The notes: a model not told the origin generated them from the sequence alone. A stretch of DNA of 64,000 nucleotides from Pseudomonas sp. GD03919 (GCF_029814935.1 NZ_CP104582.1:3472001-3536000); one strand, 5' to 3'; shown: positions 17,555-27,177, counted from the stretch's first letter. Translations and numbers: made by a program.

Positions 17555-18545
17555 GGACACGCTCCTGAGACTTATCGCGCTGCTGCGCCTTATCCCACGA
17601 GCACCGGGCCGCATTGCGACCACAACCTTGCTAGAGAAACTCAAAGATGATGGTTTCTCAGTAAGCCTGCGCACAGTGCAGCGCGACCTTGACCGACTGT
17701 CGATCCCATTTGCACTACAGCGTGACGAGAGTACCCCATCATTTCGCTGGAGCCTTTCGGAAAATGCGCCTATCGACTTGTCGGCCATGGACACTCCCAC
17801 GGCACTGGCACTGTATCTCGCGGAAAGCCACCTAAAGACACTACTGCCACAGAGCGTTCTGGATCAGCTCGGCCCCCAATTCCGTATGGCCCGCGATTAC
17901 CTCGACAACCTGGAAAACAATGGCCTGGCGCACTGGGCTCGCAGGGTTCGAGCCCACCCTAATGGCAAGTCCTTGCAACCTGCACAGATCGCCTCGCAGG
18001 TCTGGGAGCAGACCTCCACCGCCCTGCTGGAACACAAACAGTTGCAGATCAGCTACCTGAGCCGCAGCAAAACTGAGCTCAAGCAGCTATTGATCCACCC
18101 CGCTGGACTAGTGTCGCGCCACGCCATCAGCTATCTGATCGGCAGCGTCGACGGCTATAACGACTTGCGACAGTTCGCCCTGCACCGCATCCGCCAGGCC
18201 GAATGTCTGGACGCAGCGGCCCGCACCCACAACGACTTCGAGATCGACAGCTACATCCGCCAAGATCTCAACACCACCGCCCCCATTGAGCAGGTAGAAC
18301 TGGTCGCCGACGTATCACCGCAGATTGCCTGGCTGCTTAGCGAGACGCCGTTGAGCAACGAACAAAGCCTGAAACCGCTGCCAGACAGCGACTGGCAACG
18401 CCTACGCGCCATCGTGCCGAACGATCAGGAGACGCTGTGGTGGGTGTTTGGATTGGGGGAAAACGTGAGAGTACATGAGCCCCTATTATGGGCCCAGACA
18501 GTCCTACACAGAGCGAACAAAGTGAAGGCTCTGTATGAACAGTAA
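17541..18545 (+). CDS. WYL-domain transcriptional regulator of the dynamin cluster
   Basis: A 334-residue regulator: winged helix with recognition helix SLRTVQRDL at residues 42-50, WYL domain in the middle (ISYLIGSVDGYNDLRQFALHR) and a C-terminal extension with LWWVFGLGENV. It overlaps the zinc-ribbon gene and is followed after 78 bp by the membrane protein gene, so it is probably autoregulated through site 3. Close in length and design to the WYL proteins at 4484 and 34675. Confidence 0.88.
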   Translation: MSEAKDTLLRLIALLRLIPRAPGRIATTTLLEKLKDDGFSVSLRTVQRDLDRLSIPFALQRDESTPSFRWSLSENAPIDLSAMDTPTALALYLAESHLKTLLPQSVLDQLGPQFRMARDYLDNLENNGLAHWARRVRAHPNGKSLQPAQIASQVWEQTSTALLEHKQLQISYLSRSKTELKQLLIHPAGLVSRHAISYLIGSVDGYNDLRQFALHRIRQAECLDAAARTHNDFEIDSYIRQDLNTTAPIEQVELVADVSPQIAWLLSETPLSNEQSLKPLPDSDWQRLRAIVPNDQETLWWVFGLGENVRVHEPLLWAQTVLHRANKVKALYEQ

Positions 18546-18623
18546 ATGCAACAGCGCGGCTCGGGAGGCTTATCCAAACAAGTCTTATAGCTCAAACGCT
18601 ATCAAGGAACCGACAGGTAAATC

Positions 18624-18893
18624 ATGGGCATCGTAGTTGGTATCTTCGTCTTTCTCATCGTGCTTGGCGCCGCCGCAAGCCTTATCGAGCGCGGAGCCAC
18701 ATCTCGGCTATTGCGCCCTTACATCGGCCTGCTACTGATAGCCGCACTAATCGCAGGCTTGGGCATGATCGTGGGCATTCTTTTCAGCGGCCTACAGGAC
18801 TTCTTTTTAATCACCTCCAAGATCATCACTGTTATCGCATGCTCGGGCTTGTGCCTACATTTGATTGTCATGGTCGCCAAGCGCTGGCTGTAG
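18624..18893 (+). CDS. Small integral membrane protein
   Basis: An 89-residue, strongly hydrophobic protein with about three membrane spans: a first from residue 3, a second around LLLIAALIAGLGMIV, and a third near the C-terminus ending in VAKRWL. AAGGAACCGACAGG precedes the start. It sits 20 bp before the large dynamin gene. It may anchor the dynamin-like proteins at the inner membrane, which is inference from position. Confidence 0.75.
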   Translation: MGIVVGIFVFLIVLGAAASLIERGATSRLLRPYIGLLLIAALIAGLGMIVGILFSGLQDFFLITSKIITVIACSGLCLHLIVMVAKRWL

Positions 18894-18913
18894 CCACTGA
18901 CTAAGGAAATAGG

Positions 18914-21900
18914 ATGACCAACACCTTTAACTTCCAAGCCTCTCCAGTCGCCAATCCAAACGCGACAGAAGCCAACATTTTCGTCCACGGCTACAGCGCT
19001 GGGCATAGCGACGAAGATAAACAGCTCTTACTCGACAAAATTCCCGGTCAGCTTCGACACTACACCAATATCTTCGCGTTCTGGCCATCGAATCACTATC
19101 TTCACTTCGATAAGTCGTCACTCCTAGCATTTGGCACGACTGGTCTGTCGCTGATGTTAAGCAGCGGCCTAACAACCCCGATGGCTTATTCGAGCCTTGC
19201 AGGCTCTTTCGCCAAAGATCGACGAAAAAATTTTACCGACGCGCGCTCTCGGGCAGAAAGGATGGGCGCCGTATTTCTTGAGCAGTTAAGCGAACATCTA
19301 AGCCAAAACCACCCACAGATCGAAACAATCAACCTGATCGGACACTCGCTCGGAGGCCGGCTGATAGTCAACAGCCTGAAAACCTTTACCAAGAGGCAGC
19401 GGCTAGCAATAAATGATGTGTTGCTAATGGCCGCTGCTGTTGAAGTCTCTCCTGGTGAAGCACAGCAAATGCGCGGTCTGCTCCAAGGCAGACTAATCAA
19501 TGCATACTCCAAAGCAGACCGAACCCTTCTCCTGAATTGGGGAGAGACCTGCCTAGGGCGTAACGAGGTTGAGCATTTCGAGAGCGTGGAAATGGAAGGC
19601 TTCGGCCATACCCAATACTGGGAGCGGCTGCCTGATGTGCTGAACAGAACCAAGTTCAAAGTCACGATAAAAGAATCAACGGTGCCTGTACAAAAACCTG
19701 CTCACATCACGACCACTCATGCCATCCAGCCCAAGCAAACATTCGCAGAACCACCCATGACAAAGCTTGACCTGAAGACCCCTGCCGATATTTACCAGCA
19801 CATCAACGAGGAATTGACCCGTATCATCGACTCATTGGGCGAGCAGACGAACGACTCCACCTTGGCCCAGGCGAAAAGCGATGCGCACTCGCTGCTCGCC
19901 GAGCACCAAATAGCGTTAGAAAAACAACTCACCGAACTGCAAGAGAATGCCGAGTGGAATACCTTCACCATCGCCTTCTATGGCGAAACCGGAGCAGGTA
20001 AATCAACCATCATCGAGACCTTGCGCATTCTGCTGCAGGAGCCCAAGAAGCTCGCTAACCAACAAGCATTCCGCGAACTGAAAAACAAATACAACCTAAG
20101 CGAGGAAAGCCTGCAGAACCTGCAATTGGTCATTACGCAAACCGATGCTCAGCTCGACGAACTAGCGCAGAAGCTGAGTACCACGCTTCAGCAATACGAA
20201 CAACCGCACACCCAAGCCCTAGCGGCCCTCGACCAGGCCAGCGCCCGCAACAGCGCGCTGATACAGGAGCTTGGTAGTCAGCTCCAGCAGCATGAGCAAC
20301 TCCACGGCGGCGCCCTTGATGCTGTCACGCAGCTCCAGGCACTTCTCGCCGAACGTAAAAAGAACGCCTCTCTCTGGCAGAAGCTGTTGAACCTGCTCCG
20401 GAAGATGCCGGAAGAAATCGAGCTAGAGCAAGCCACTGCCAAACTCTCGGCAGCCACCGCGACGCTTAACAAAACAGCATCAGCCCTGCGCGCCGAAGAG
20501 CAGCAGGCTAGAGAAGAGCGGCTCGCGCTGGAGAGGCAACTGCATGAAGTCGTCGCGGCCCGTGACAACGCCAGCGCAACTCTTGTCGCCCAACACACCG
20601 AAGCAACACACAAGCAGCAAGGCCTCGTCCAGCAGCGCCAGGAACTTGAAACCCAATTGGCACAACTACTCGCTGAACTGGAGAAACTGGCCGACGGTGA
20701 AATCATCGGTGACGGCAGGGCCGACTTCACCCGCCAGACACAGCGTTATGACCTCAAACTGAACGACCAGCCATTCGCCCTGCTGGATGTGCCCGGCATC
20801 GAAGGCAAAGAGGGCTTGGTGCTCAGCGAGATAGAAAGTGCCGTCCAAAAGGCGCACGCGGTTTTCTATGTCACCAACCAACCCGCGCCACCACAAACCG
20901 GCGACCAACAGCGCCAAGGCACGCTGGAGAAAATCAAGCAACACCTTGGAGCGCAAACCGAGGTATGGGCAATCTTCAACAAGAAGATCACTAACCCTAA
21001 ACAGTCACTGACTGGCCGGCCACTGATCTCCGACGACGAGGACACTAGTTTGGACGGGCTGAACGAAAAAATGCGCGAACAGCTCGGCAAGCATTACCGC
21101 GGAGTTTTCCCGCTCACCGCACGACCTGCGTTTCTGGTTTCGACGGATCACTTCACCCCAGAGTCTAAGAACGCAAGAGATCGCGACAAGAGCCTTAAGG
21201 ACTTCGACTGCGACGAACTGCTGGAGAAGTCCCGTTTTCGCGCCTTTCTAAAGTCGCTCGGTGACGATCTGCTCCACAACGGTCCAGCCAAGATTACTCG
21301 GGCCAATTTCAACAAGGCCAAGGAGGCACTCGACCAGACCAACAAAACCCTATCAGAGGTTCAGCAGAACCTAGCCACGCTAGCAGAAAAGCTTTCCCAA
21401 GAGGGGCAAAGCGCCAAGAGCCAGTTGAACAGTAGCTTTCAGGCGCTGAAAAAACGTGTGGAGTCGTGCGGCGAAACTTTGATCGACGATTTCGCCAGCA
21501 AGGTACGCAACAACGTCTATTCGCGCATAGCGAATGACATAAGCAACGATGCCTTCAAGGAGGCATTACACAGCCAACTCGAAACCCAACAAGAACATCT
21601 GAGCAGGCAACTCCCCAATGTCGTAAGCGTGGAGGTCGGCAAATTCCAGCAAGCCGCCGAAGACATCCTCAAGCGCTTCGCAGAACATGCCAAAGAGCTG
21701 ACCAGCAGTTATGAAAAACTCGGTAGTACGCAGCTCAACGAGAAGTTCAACATCAAAATAAAAATCGACAACGGCATTAAGGTTGCTGGAATACTGGGGA
21801 GCCTTATCGGCATCGCACTTGCGCCTTTTACAGGCGGAGCCAGCTTGTGGTTTGCAGGGGCCTCTGCACTTGTCTCTTTCAGCAAGGCTATCTGGAGCGC

Positions 21901-22159
21901 CCTCAGCTCGGACTATAAAAAATCTCAACAGCGCGAAGCTACTGAGAAAAACCTTCGTAGCGCCACCGAGCAATTACGTGATGCACTGCGCGAAAGCCTG
22001 CAAAAGGCCCTGAGCGAAATGCAACGCACCATTCACCAGCTCGATCTGGAACTTGAAGCACCAGCCAAACAGGCCGCCGCTCAGTTGAAAGCTCTGGATA
22101 GTTCTACCCACCGCCTGAAAACCCTATCCCGCCAAATTGAGACTGTAGGAAAACTGTAA
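18914..22159 (+). CDS. LeoBC-like protein: alpha/beta hydrolase fused to dynamin-like GTPase
   Basis: A 1081-residue fusion. Residues 1-250 form an alpha/beta hydrolase with the nucleophile elbow GHSLGG near 143. A dynamin-like GTPase follows: G1 loop GETGAGKST near 357, then a long coiled coil (about 390-600) inserted before the G3 motif DVPG near 625, and a G4-like FNKK. After more coiled coil, a glycine-rich hydrophobic hairpin near 956-990 would touch membrane. The design fits LeoBC of the Eleos (dynamin-like) anti-phage system; I assign it from architecture and its partner. The stop and the next start share one base (TAATG). Confidence 0.82.
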   Translation: MTNTFNFQASPVANPNATEANIFVHGYSAGHSDEDKQLLLDKIPGQLRHYTNIFAFWPSNHYLHFDKSSLLAFGTTGLSLMLSSGLTTPMAYSSLAGSFAKDRRKNFTDARSRAERMGAVFLEQLSEHLSQNHPQIETINLIGHSLGGRLIVNSLKTFTKRQRLAINDVLLMAAAVEVSPGEAQQMRGLLQGRLINAYSKADRTLLLNWGETCLGRNEVEHFESVEMEGFGHTQYWERLPDVLNRTKFKVTIKESTVPVQKPAHITTTHAIQPKQTFAEPPMTKLDLKTPADIYQHINEELTRIIDSLGEQTNDSTLAQAKSDAHSLLAEHQIALEKQLTELQENAEWNTFTIAFYGETGAGKSTIIETLRILLQEPKKLANQQAFRELKNKYNLSEESLQNLQLVITQTDAQLDELAQKLSTTLQQYEQPHTQALAALDQASARNSALIQELGSQLQQHEQLHGGALDAVTQLQALLAERKKNASLWQKLLNLLRKMPEEIELEQATAKLSAATATLNKTASALRAEEQQAREERLALERQLHEVVAARDNASATLVAQHTEATHKQQGLVQQRQELETQLAQLLAELEKLADGEIIGDGRADFTRQTQRYDLKLNDQPFALLDVPGIEGKEGLVLSEIESAVQKAHAVFYVTNQPAPPQTGDQQRQGTLEKIKQHLGAQTEVWAIFNKKITNPKQSLTGRPLISDDEDTSLDGLNEKMREQLGKHYRGVFPLTARPAFLVSTDHFTPESKNARDRDKSLKDFDCDELLEKSRFRAFLKSLGDDLLHNGPAKITRANFNKAKEALDQTNKTLSEVQQNLATLAEKLSQEGQSAKSQLNSSFQALKKRVESCGETLIDDFASKVRNNVYSRIANDISNDAFKEALHSQLETQQEHLSRQLPNVVSVEVGKFQQAAEDILKRFAEHAKELTSSYEKLGSTQLNEKFNIKIKIDNGIKVAGILGSLIGIALAPFTGGASLWFAGASALVSFSKAIWSALSSDYKKSQQREATEKNLRSATEQLRDALRESLQKALSEMQRTIHQLDLELEAPAKQAAAQLKALDSSTHRLKTLSRQIETVGKL

Positions 22160-22694
22160 TGGAACACACCCTCGACACTTTCAAAGCCCAGCAGGCACGT
22201 GCCCTAGAGCTACTAAGCAAGCTGCAACACTTTCTCAGCCAGGGCGTGGCAGCAGGGGTGTCTATCGATCCATCACTGAGCAACAAGTTGCAAAGTGCCA
22301 TCGACAGCATGTCCGGCGAAAAACTCAAGGTAGCCCTGATTGGCGGCTTCTCCGAAGGCAAAACATCGATCGCGGCGGCATGGATGGAGAGGCTGGACAA
22401 ATCCAGCATGAAGATCAGCCACCAGGAGTCCTCCAATGAAGTGACAGTCTACGAAGTCGGTGAAGACTTCGTACTGATCGACACCCCAGGGCTGTTCGGC
22501 TTCAAGGAACAGGAAAACGCCGAAACTCATGCTATCGAGAAATACAAGGACATCACCAAGAAGTACGTAAGTGAGGCTCACTTGGTGCTCTATGTGATGA
22601 ACCCGACCAACCCCATCAAGGAAAGCCACCAAGACGATCTGACCTGGCTTTTCCGCACCCTGGATCTACTGCCACGCACCATTTTCGTCCTTAG

Positions 22695-24025
22695 CAGGCC
22701 GTTGAAAAAAGCCAGAGCCCGCGTGGCTCTGGCAAAATGGCGGCCATCCTCTTCTGCCGAAGCCAGCCCAAGCCGATGCGTGGACTCGACCTCAAACAAA
22801 ACGAGCTGTTCAGTTATACGACGCTGGAGCAGCGCATCCCGAACGATCACCCGCTGCGTCCCCTGCGAGGCCTGGTCGATACCGTTCTGGCTTCGATGGA
22901 TCGGGACTTCGACGGGCTGTACTCCACCCTGGGACGGGCCTCGATTGCGCCGGAGCGGCTGCTGCGCGCCTCGTTGCTGCAGGTGATTTACACCATTCGC
23001 TCCGAGCGGCAGTTGGTCGAGCAGATTGATTTCAACCTGCTGTTTCGCTGGTTCGTCGGCTTGTCGATGGACGAGCGCATGTGGGATCACTCGACCTTCA
23101 GCCAGAACCGTGACCGCTTGTTCAACCAGGATGTAGCGCGGCTGTTCTTCCAGCGCATCAAGTCGCTGGCCGCATGGTCCGAGTACGCCAGCAACGAGCA
23201 TTTCAGCGTCGATGGCACGCTGATCGACGCCTGGGCCTCGCACAAGTCCTTTATCAAGAAGGATGGCGGCGACCCACCGGAGGATGGCACGCGCAACCCC
23301 GATGCCGACTTCAAGGGCGAGAAGCGCAGCAACGCGACCCACCAATCGACCAGCGATCCCGAGGCCCGGCTGGCGCGCAAGAGCAATGGCGATGCCAGTC
23401 GTCTGGCGCACATGGCCCACACGATGATGGAGCACCGCAACGGTCTGATCGTGGATGTGGAATGCACCGAGTTCAATGGACGTGCCGAGGTAGAGGCGGC
23501 GCTGGAGATGCTGGAGCGCACGGCCAAGCCGGGCAGCACGGTAGGTGCAGACAAGAATTACGACCAGAAGCGTTTCGTGCAGAGGGCGCGCGAGCTGAAA
23601 GTGACACCGCATGTGGCGCAGAAGCGCAAGGGCAGCGCCATCGATGGGCGCACCACGCGGCATCCGGGGTATGCCGCCAGCCAGAAGATCCGCAAGCGGA
23701 TCGAAGAAGGTTTTGGCTGGCTGAAGACGGTTGGCGGCCTGCGCAAGACCAAGCTGATCGGTCGCGCCAAGCTGAGTGCTCAGTTATTGCTGGGTTTCTC
23801 GGTCTACAACCTGATCCGACTGGGTAGCCTGTCGGGTTGGTGGCGAGGATCGCATGTATAGGGCGAGTTACGCCCAAAAAACACCGAAAGGCGTGAACGT
23901 GGTGCTGAAACCTGTCAAAAAGGCCTGAAGTCAGGCCTTGTGTGGACTCCGTTAGGCCAAAGCGCTTGAAAAAGCGCCAAACCGGACGGGTTGGGGCAGT
24001 TGAAGCCGAGTTTTTCAACGGCCTG
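22695..24025 (+). mobile_element. IS5-family insertion sequence, copy 1
   Basis: A 1331-bp element with terminal inverted repeats CAGGCCGTTGAAAAA / TTTTTCAACGGCCTG, flanked by TTAG at 22691-22694 and 24026-24029, the YTAR-type 4-bp duplication typical of IS5. It is the same length as copy 2 at 58160; the only difference I noticed is one base near 23882. A GC-rich hairpin lies between the transposase stop and the right end. Confidence 0.93.
22737..23861 (+). CDS. IS5-family transposase, copy 1
   Basis: A 374-residue DDE transposase. The first catalytic aspartate is in SVDGTLIDAW, the second probably in GADKNYDQKRF, and the glutamate in RIEEGFGWLKT. An inner ATG at 22776 is an alternative start. 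The protein is identical by eye to the product at 58202. It is intact, so the element may be active. Confidence 0.92.
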   Translation: MAAILFCRSQPKPMRGLDLKQNELFSYTTLEQRIPNDHPLRPLRGLVDTVLASMDRDFDGLYSTLGRASIAPERLLRASLLQVIYTIRSERQLVEQIDFNLLFRWFVGLSMDERMWDHSTFSQNRDRLFNQDVARLFFQRIKSLAAWSEYASNEHFSVDGTLIDAWASHKSFIKKDGGDPPEDGTRNPDADFKGEKRSNATHQSTSDPEARLARKSNGDASRLAHMAHTMMEHRNGLIVDVECTEFNGRAEVEAALEMLERTAKPGSTVGADKNYDQKRFVQRARELKVTPHVAQKRKGSAIDGRTTRHPGYAASQKIRKRIEEGFGWLKTVGGLRKTKLIGRAKLSAQLLLGFSVYNLIRLGSLSGWWRGSHV

Positions 24026-25230
24026 TTAGCCGCTTCGACGAGGTGGCCGACGTGGAAGACGAGCAGGACTACCAAGCCAACCTGCAGATCAAACGCGAGA
24101 ATGTTACCGGTCGCCTGCGCGAGCTGATAGGGCTGACCGAACAGGAAGTGGCCAACCTGTCCATCGTCGCCGTAGCCGCCAACCCATTCGACCTGAGCGT
24201 GGAGCACTGGCTGGCTAACATCGAACAGTTCAAGACGCTGTCGCATATCGCAACACTGCAAACGGCCACTGCCGACAAGATCCAGCAAAATGGTGGCAGT
24301 GCTGCGCTTGCGAATGAGATGCGAGCTAGCGTGATCCGTGACGTACTTAGTAACCAGTTGCCGGTCGCCATCGAAAACGATCAGAAGGTGTCCTTAGAGG
24401 TCGGCAAACTCGACGAGCTCAATGTTCGTCTAACAACACAGCTGGCAACAACCGGGCAGCAAATCGAAGAAGCACGTAATAGCCTACGCGATTTTGCCAT
24501 GCGCTATTTCACCGACCTAATCCTTCAGGCCAAGGGTTGCAGCCTGGAGACCTTTGGCGAGTTCTTTGAGCGAGAAGTCGGGACTGAAGGCATCGTCCTG
24601 GCTACACGACTACAGACCGAGTTCAGTCGCCAGACCCAATCCATCACCCTTGAAGTGCAAAAAATGCAGGTCGGCTTTGATAGCGAGGTTAACCACTTCA
24701 ACACTACCATTAAGTCACTGGGCAAGCAGGGCATCAATCACGTACTCAAGGGCAACTTGATCAACAACACCACGGTACTGGCAACCCGCGATGGAATCGT
24801 CACCATCGCCAAGACAGTGGGCATGGATATTGGCAAGTACCTGAAGTTCAAACCCTGGGGGGCTGTAAAGTTCGCCAAGGGAGCCAACGGTGCACTGGCC
24901 TTTCTCGGCGTAGCCCTAGAAGCCTGGGATAGCTGGGAACAGTACAAGCGCGAAGCAGCCTTCAAGAAAGCCATTGCGCAGATGGTCAGCAATTTCGAAC
25001 AGCAACGTGAAGACTTTCTCGGTCTCGTAAATTCCGAGCGTTTCAAGGAAGAGTTCTTCCCCGACTACCTGCAGCTCAATAGTCGCCGGCAAGAGCTGCA
25101 AAGTAATCTGGATGAAAGTCGTGCTCGCCAGCAGCGCTTCCAGGCATGGCGAGCCGAAGCGGAGGCTATCGACGCGGAATTCAGAGCGCTGGACTAATTC
25201 CCTGAAGGCCCTGCCGCACTGCGCAGATGA

Positions 25231-25418
25231 CTAGTCCCGCACCGGATAACACAAATCCTTCCGCTGCGTATCTGCAGCATCCTTCATAAACTCGATGATC
25301 AGCGGCACCAGCTTGCCCAGCAAGCCGGTGCCGTCGCGTATCTGCTCACTGTTGACCAAACCGCCAGAGGATAGCGAGGACGACGCCACCTGTCGCACAG
25401 CTGCGGCACAGTCACTCT
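25231..25418 (-). pseudogene. C-terminal relic of a HEPN-type protein
   Basis: Reading the minus strand gives about 60 codons ending at a stop at 25231. They include the pattern GLLGKLVPLIIEFMKD, closely matching the C-terminus of the HEPN protein at 37471-40488 (NLLGKLVPLIIQNMLD), with the preceding VNxxQxRD also shared. The frame has no start and the catalytic RNxxxH segment is missing. It is therefore a truncated relic of a second copy, in the opposite orientation to the dynamin cluster. Confidence 0.65.
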
Positions 25419-25440
25419 AAGCACAACGTTGAGGTCATAC

Positions 25441-25641
25441 ATGCCAATACCCCCCTCTCCGCATACCACCATCTGCTCGCACTGTGGCTGGAAGCGCACC
25501 AGCATTCCAACCAGCGACGCCCTACAACTCAATGTCGACTTGTTCTGCCGCTGCCCCATCTGCCAGAACATCGAACTGGAAATCCGCCCGGCCAGCCGCG
25601 CGGAAATCATGCGGGAACGGCTGCGCCAGTTCCTTCGCTAA
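25441..25641 (+). CDS. Small zinc-ribbon-like protein
   Basis: A 66-residue protein with CSHCGW and CPICQN knuckles, a probable zinc ribbon, and a helical basic tail (EIMRERLRQFLR). The ATG at 25441 follows a weak GAGG; a TTG 12 bp upstream is less likely. It shares its cysteine layout with the protein at 17252, so the dynamin genes are bracketed by two related zinc-ribbon proteins. Confidence 0.65.
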   Translation: MPIPPSPHTTICSHCGWKRTSIPTSDALQLNVDLFCRCPICQNIELEIRPASRAEIMRERLRQFLR

Positions 25642-25674
25642 CCAAGGATCTGAACGACATGAAAGGAGAACATC

Positions 25675-26124
25675 ATGCACACAACCAAGATATTGCTGCT
25701 CTGCGGTCTGCTCACCTGCGCCAGCGTCCAGGCCGGCACCTATGAATGGACCTCAGGTTGGGGTATGGGTGTCAGCGAACATTTGGTCGATGACGGCAAC
25801 GGCAACGAGTTGAACATCTCCTGCCCGGACTACGAGGACGACGGCTATATCCGAGCCTATGCAAGCATCGGAGGCCGTCAGTACAGCTCCGAAGAGGGCA
25901 GCGGCTTCGACGTGATCGTCGAGGGAGAAACCTACAACAACCCCTTCTTCACCGACTGCAGGGTCTGCGGGGCCAACTTTCCCGGATTCTGGGAGGCACT
26001 GCGCCAGGCCAACCACCTGAAGCTCACTGCCGGTGGCAAGACCATCAATCTGCCCACCAAGAGCATCGCGAATGTGCTCAAGCCACTGGATAGCCCAGAG
26101 AACAGTTGCCGCTCGGCTTGGTAG
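25675..26124 (+). CDS. Secreted or periplasmic hypothetical protein
   Basis: A 149-residue protein with a clear Sec signal peptide (KILLLCGLLTCASVQA, cleavage after AQA- or VQA-like Ala near residue 20). The mature part has four cysteines (NISCPDY, TDCRVCG, NSCRS) that could form disulfides. AAAGGAGA precedes the ATG. Function not recognised. It may belong to the dynamin cluster by position, or be an independent cargo gene. Confidence 0.75.
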   Translation: MHTTKILLLCGLLTCASVQAGTYEWTSGWGMGVSEHLVDDGNGNELNISCPDYEDDGYIRAYASIGGRQYSSEEGSGFDVIVEGETYNNPFFTDCRVCGANFPGFWEALRQANHLKLTAGGKTINLPTKSIANVLKPLDSPENSCRSAW

Positions 26125-26205
26125 GACAACCTACACAGCAACAAAGGTTGTCGTCAGTAGTGGAGACACTGCGTCATGCAATCTATCGAATCGAGGAGTG
26201 AATCG

Positions 26206-26744
26206 ATGTCCGTTGTTCAAAGCAGTGCACATCAGTGGTTCTACGAGGAATAAGGGGTGCGCAAAAGTGGCGTCAGCGAGCAAAAGATGACCGAGCTGAT
26301 TCGCGCAGGCCGCCTCGGCTATGGTAGTTCCGTGTGGGCACATGGCTTTACCGCGCAGACGAGGCAGGAAAACACTCCGCTGCGGCAATACCTGCCCCCC
26401 CGCCACCGCTGGTTGGCAGTCCAGTGAACAACGCCCTGGTATGAGTGCTCGCCTTCGCACCCATCATCGGTGAATGGTTCATCGCAGGCGCCATCAATGG
26501 CAGCTCGGCAGCAGTGACACGAGCGATGAAAACGCCAGTTACTGTACATCACGCTGGCGCTCAACCTGCTGCTGTCCTTCTTCGACGGGCAGAGCCTGCA
26601 AAAGGCTGGACACCATACAGCCAACTTCAGAGGCTGGGTCTGACTGGCGCCAGTGCACCTCTATCAACGAGTAAAAACCTGCAGCAGGACCTGGCCTACT
26701 TCATTCTCTGGCTGGTGTGTTTCGCGCTGTTTCTTCTGGCCTGA
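26206..26744 (+). pseudogene. Decayed GYF_2 (DUF4339)-type membrane protein gene
   Basis: Fragments in different frames read as one protein. First comes HQWFYEE, a stop, then SGVSEQKMTELIRAGRLGYG, which is the GYF_2 fold found in bacterial membrane proteins. Next comes a hydrophobic segment LAFAPIIGEWFIAGAING, then LYITLALNLLLSFFDGQ, and last LAYFILWLVCFALFLLA. At least one in-frame stop (near 26248) and two or more frameshifts break it. The likely original was about 180 residues with several membrane spans. Confidence 0.6.
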
Positions 26745-26756
26745 CAGAGCCTCACC

Positions 26757-26879
26757 ATGTTCAAAAGTCTTCTTGCTACTGTGGGCCTGGCCGTCGTGCT
26801 GAATACCGCCTTTGAGCACTATCGCGAATTCCGGGAATTGAAGCGCGAAAAGCAGGATCATAGAGAACCGACCACCTGA
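26757..26879 (+). CDS. Small membrane-anchored peptide (40 aa)
   Basis: A 40-residue peptide beginning MFKSLLATVGLAVVLNTAF, one short hydrophobic span, followed by a charged tail rich in Glu, Arg and Lys. The ATG lies 12 bp after the end of the decayed GYF_2 gene. It may be a remaining member of that locus. No strong ribosome binding site, so confidence is moderate. Confidence 0.4.
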   Translation: MFKSLLATVGLAVVLNTAFEHYREFRELKREKQDHREPTT

Positions 26880-26952
26880 ATCACTGTTAACCTTCACCGT
26901 TTCACTGACAGCGGCGGCTAAGTGGCGGTGTCGATATTTCACAAATACTGAC

Positions 26953-26981
26953 TGAGGTTCATCTGATTGAGATGAACCTCA
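26953..26981. terminator. Perfect 12-bp hairpin between converging operons
   Basis: Arms TGAGGTTCATCT and AGATGAACCTCA with a 5-base loop, exactly complementary. It lies between the plus-strand dynamin cluster and the minus-strand helicase operon that ends at 27010, where a two-way terminator is expected. There is no long T run, so rho-independent termination is probable rather than certain. Confidence 0.6.
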
Positions 26982-27009
26982 TACCCTTCTGCAAGCTGAC
27001 TCGCACGAG

Positions 27010-27177
27010 TCACCTCAAATCAGCCTCCAAAGCTTCCACCAACTCCTCCAATGCAGACTCCAAGCGGGAAGCTTCCCATGGGTCAGACGGGCACTGCTCC
27101 TGAGCATTAACTTTCTGCAAAAAACGCAGTAAAGCCTCAGCGTCGGCGTTTGGAATCTCAAGGGTGATCAAGCTCAT
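27010..27177 (-). CDS. Small acidic protein coupled to RecB-like helicase (55 aa)
   Basis: A 55-residue acidic protein (MSLITLEIPNADAEALLRF..., ending EALEADLR). Its start overlaps the stop of the helicase gene by 4 bp (ATGA), the usual sign of translational coupling, and it ends the operon. It could be a small subunit or inhibitor of the helicase-nuclease. No homologue recognised. Confidence 0.65.
   Translation of the reverse strand: MSLITLEIPNADAEALLRFLQKVNAQEQCPSDPWEASRLESALEELVEALEADLR

Larger units (their letters stand above)
22159..25197 (+). pseudogene. leoA: leoA-like dynamin GTPase gene split by IS5-family element
   Basis: The gene runs 22159-22694, is cut by the element at 22695-24025, and resumes at 24030. 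Removing the element and one TTAG copy restores a frame of exactly 568 codons (567 aa), close to E. coli LeoA. The joined protein has G1 loop GGFSEGKTS near residue 61, G3 DTPG near 108 and, across the junction, LSRFDE as a G4-like segment near 178. A long helical stalk follows, with a basic/hydrophobic patch (YLKFKPWGAVKFAKG) late in the protein. As it stands the product stops soon after entering the IS, so the dynamin pair is probably inactive. Confidence 0.85.

Noticed and set aside
22590..23663. 357-aa minus-strand frame (repeated at 57980-59128)
   Set aside because: Antisense to the IS5 transposase in both copies; explained by the IS coding strand.
25380..25410. GTCGCA word resembling an operator half site
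   Set aside because: No matching left half at the right spacing; the stretch is better explained as HEPN relic coding sequence.
25299..25610. 103-aa minus-strand frame
   Set aside because: In another frame the same strand carries the HEPN relic, and the frame overlaps the zinc-ribbon gene; no start signal.
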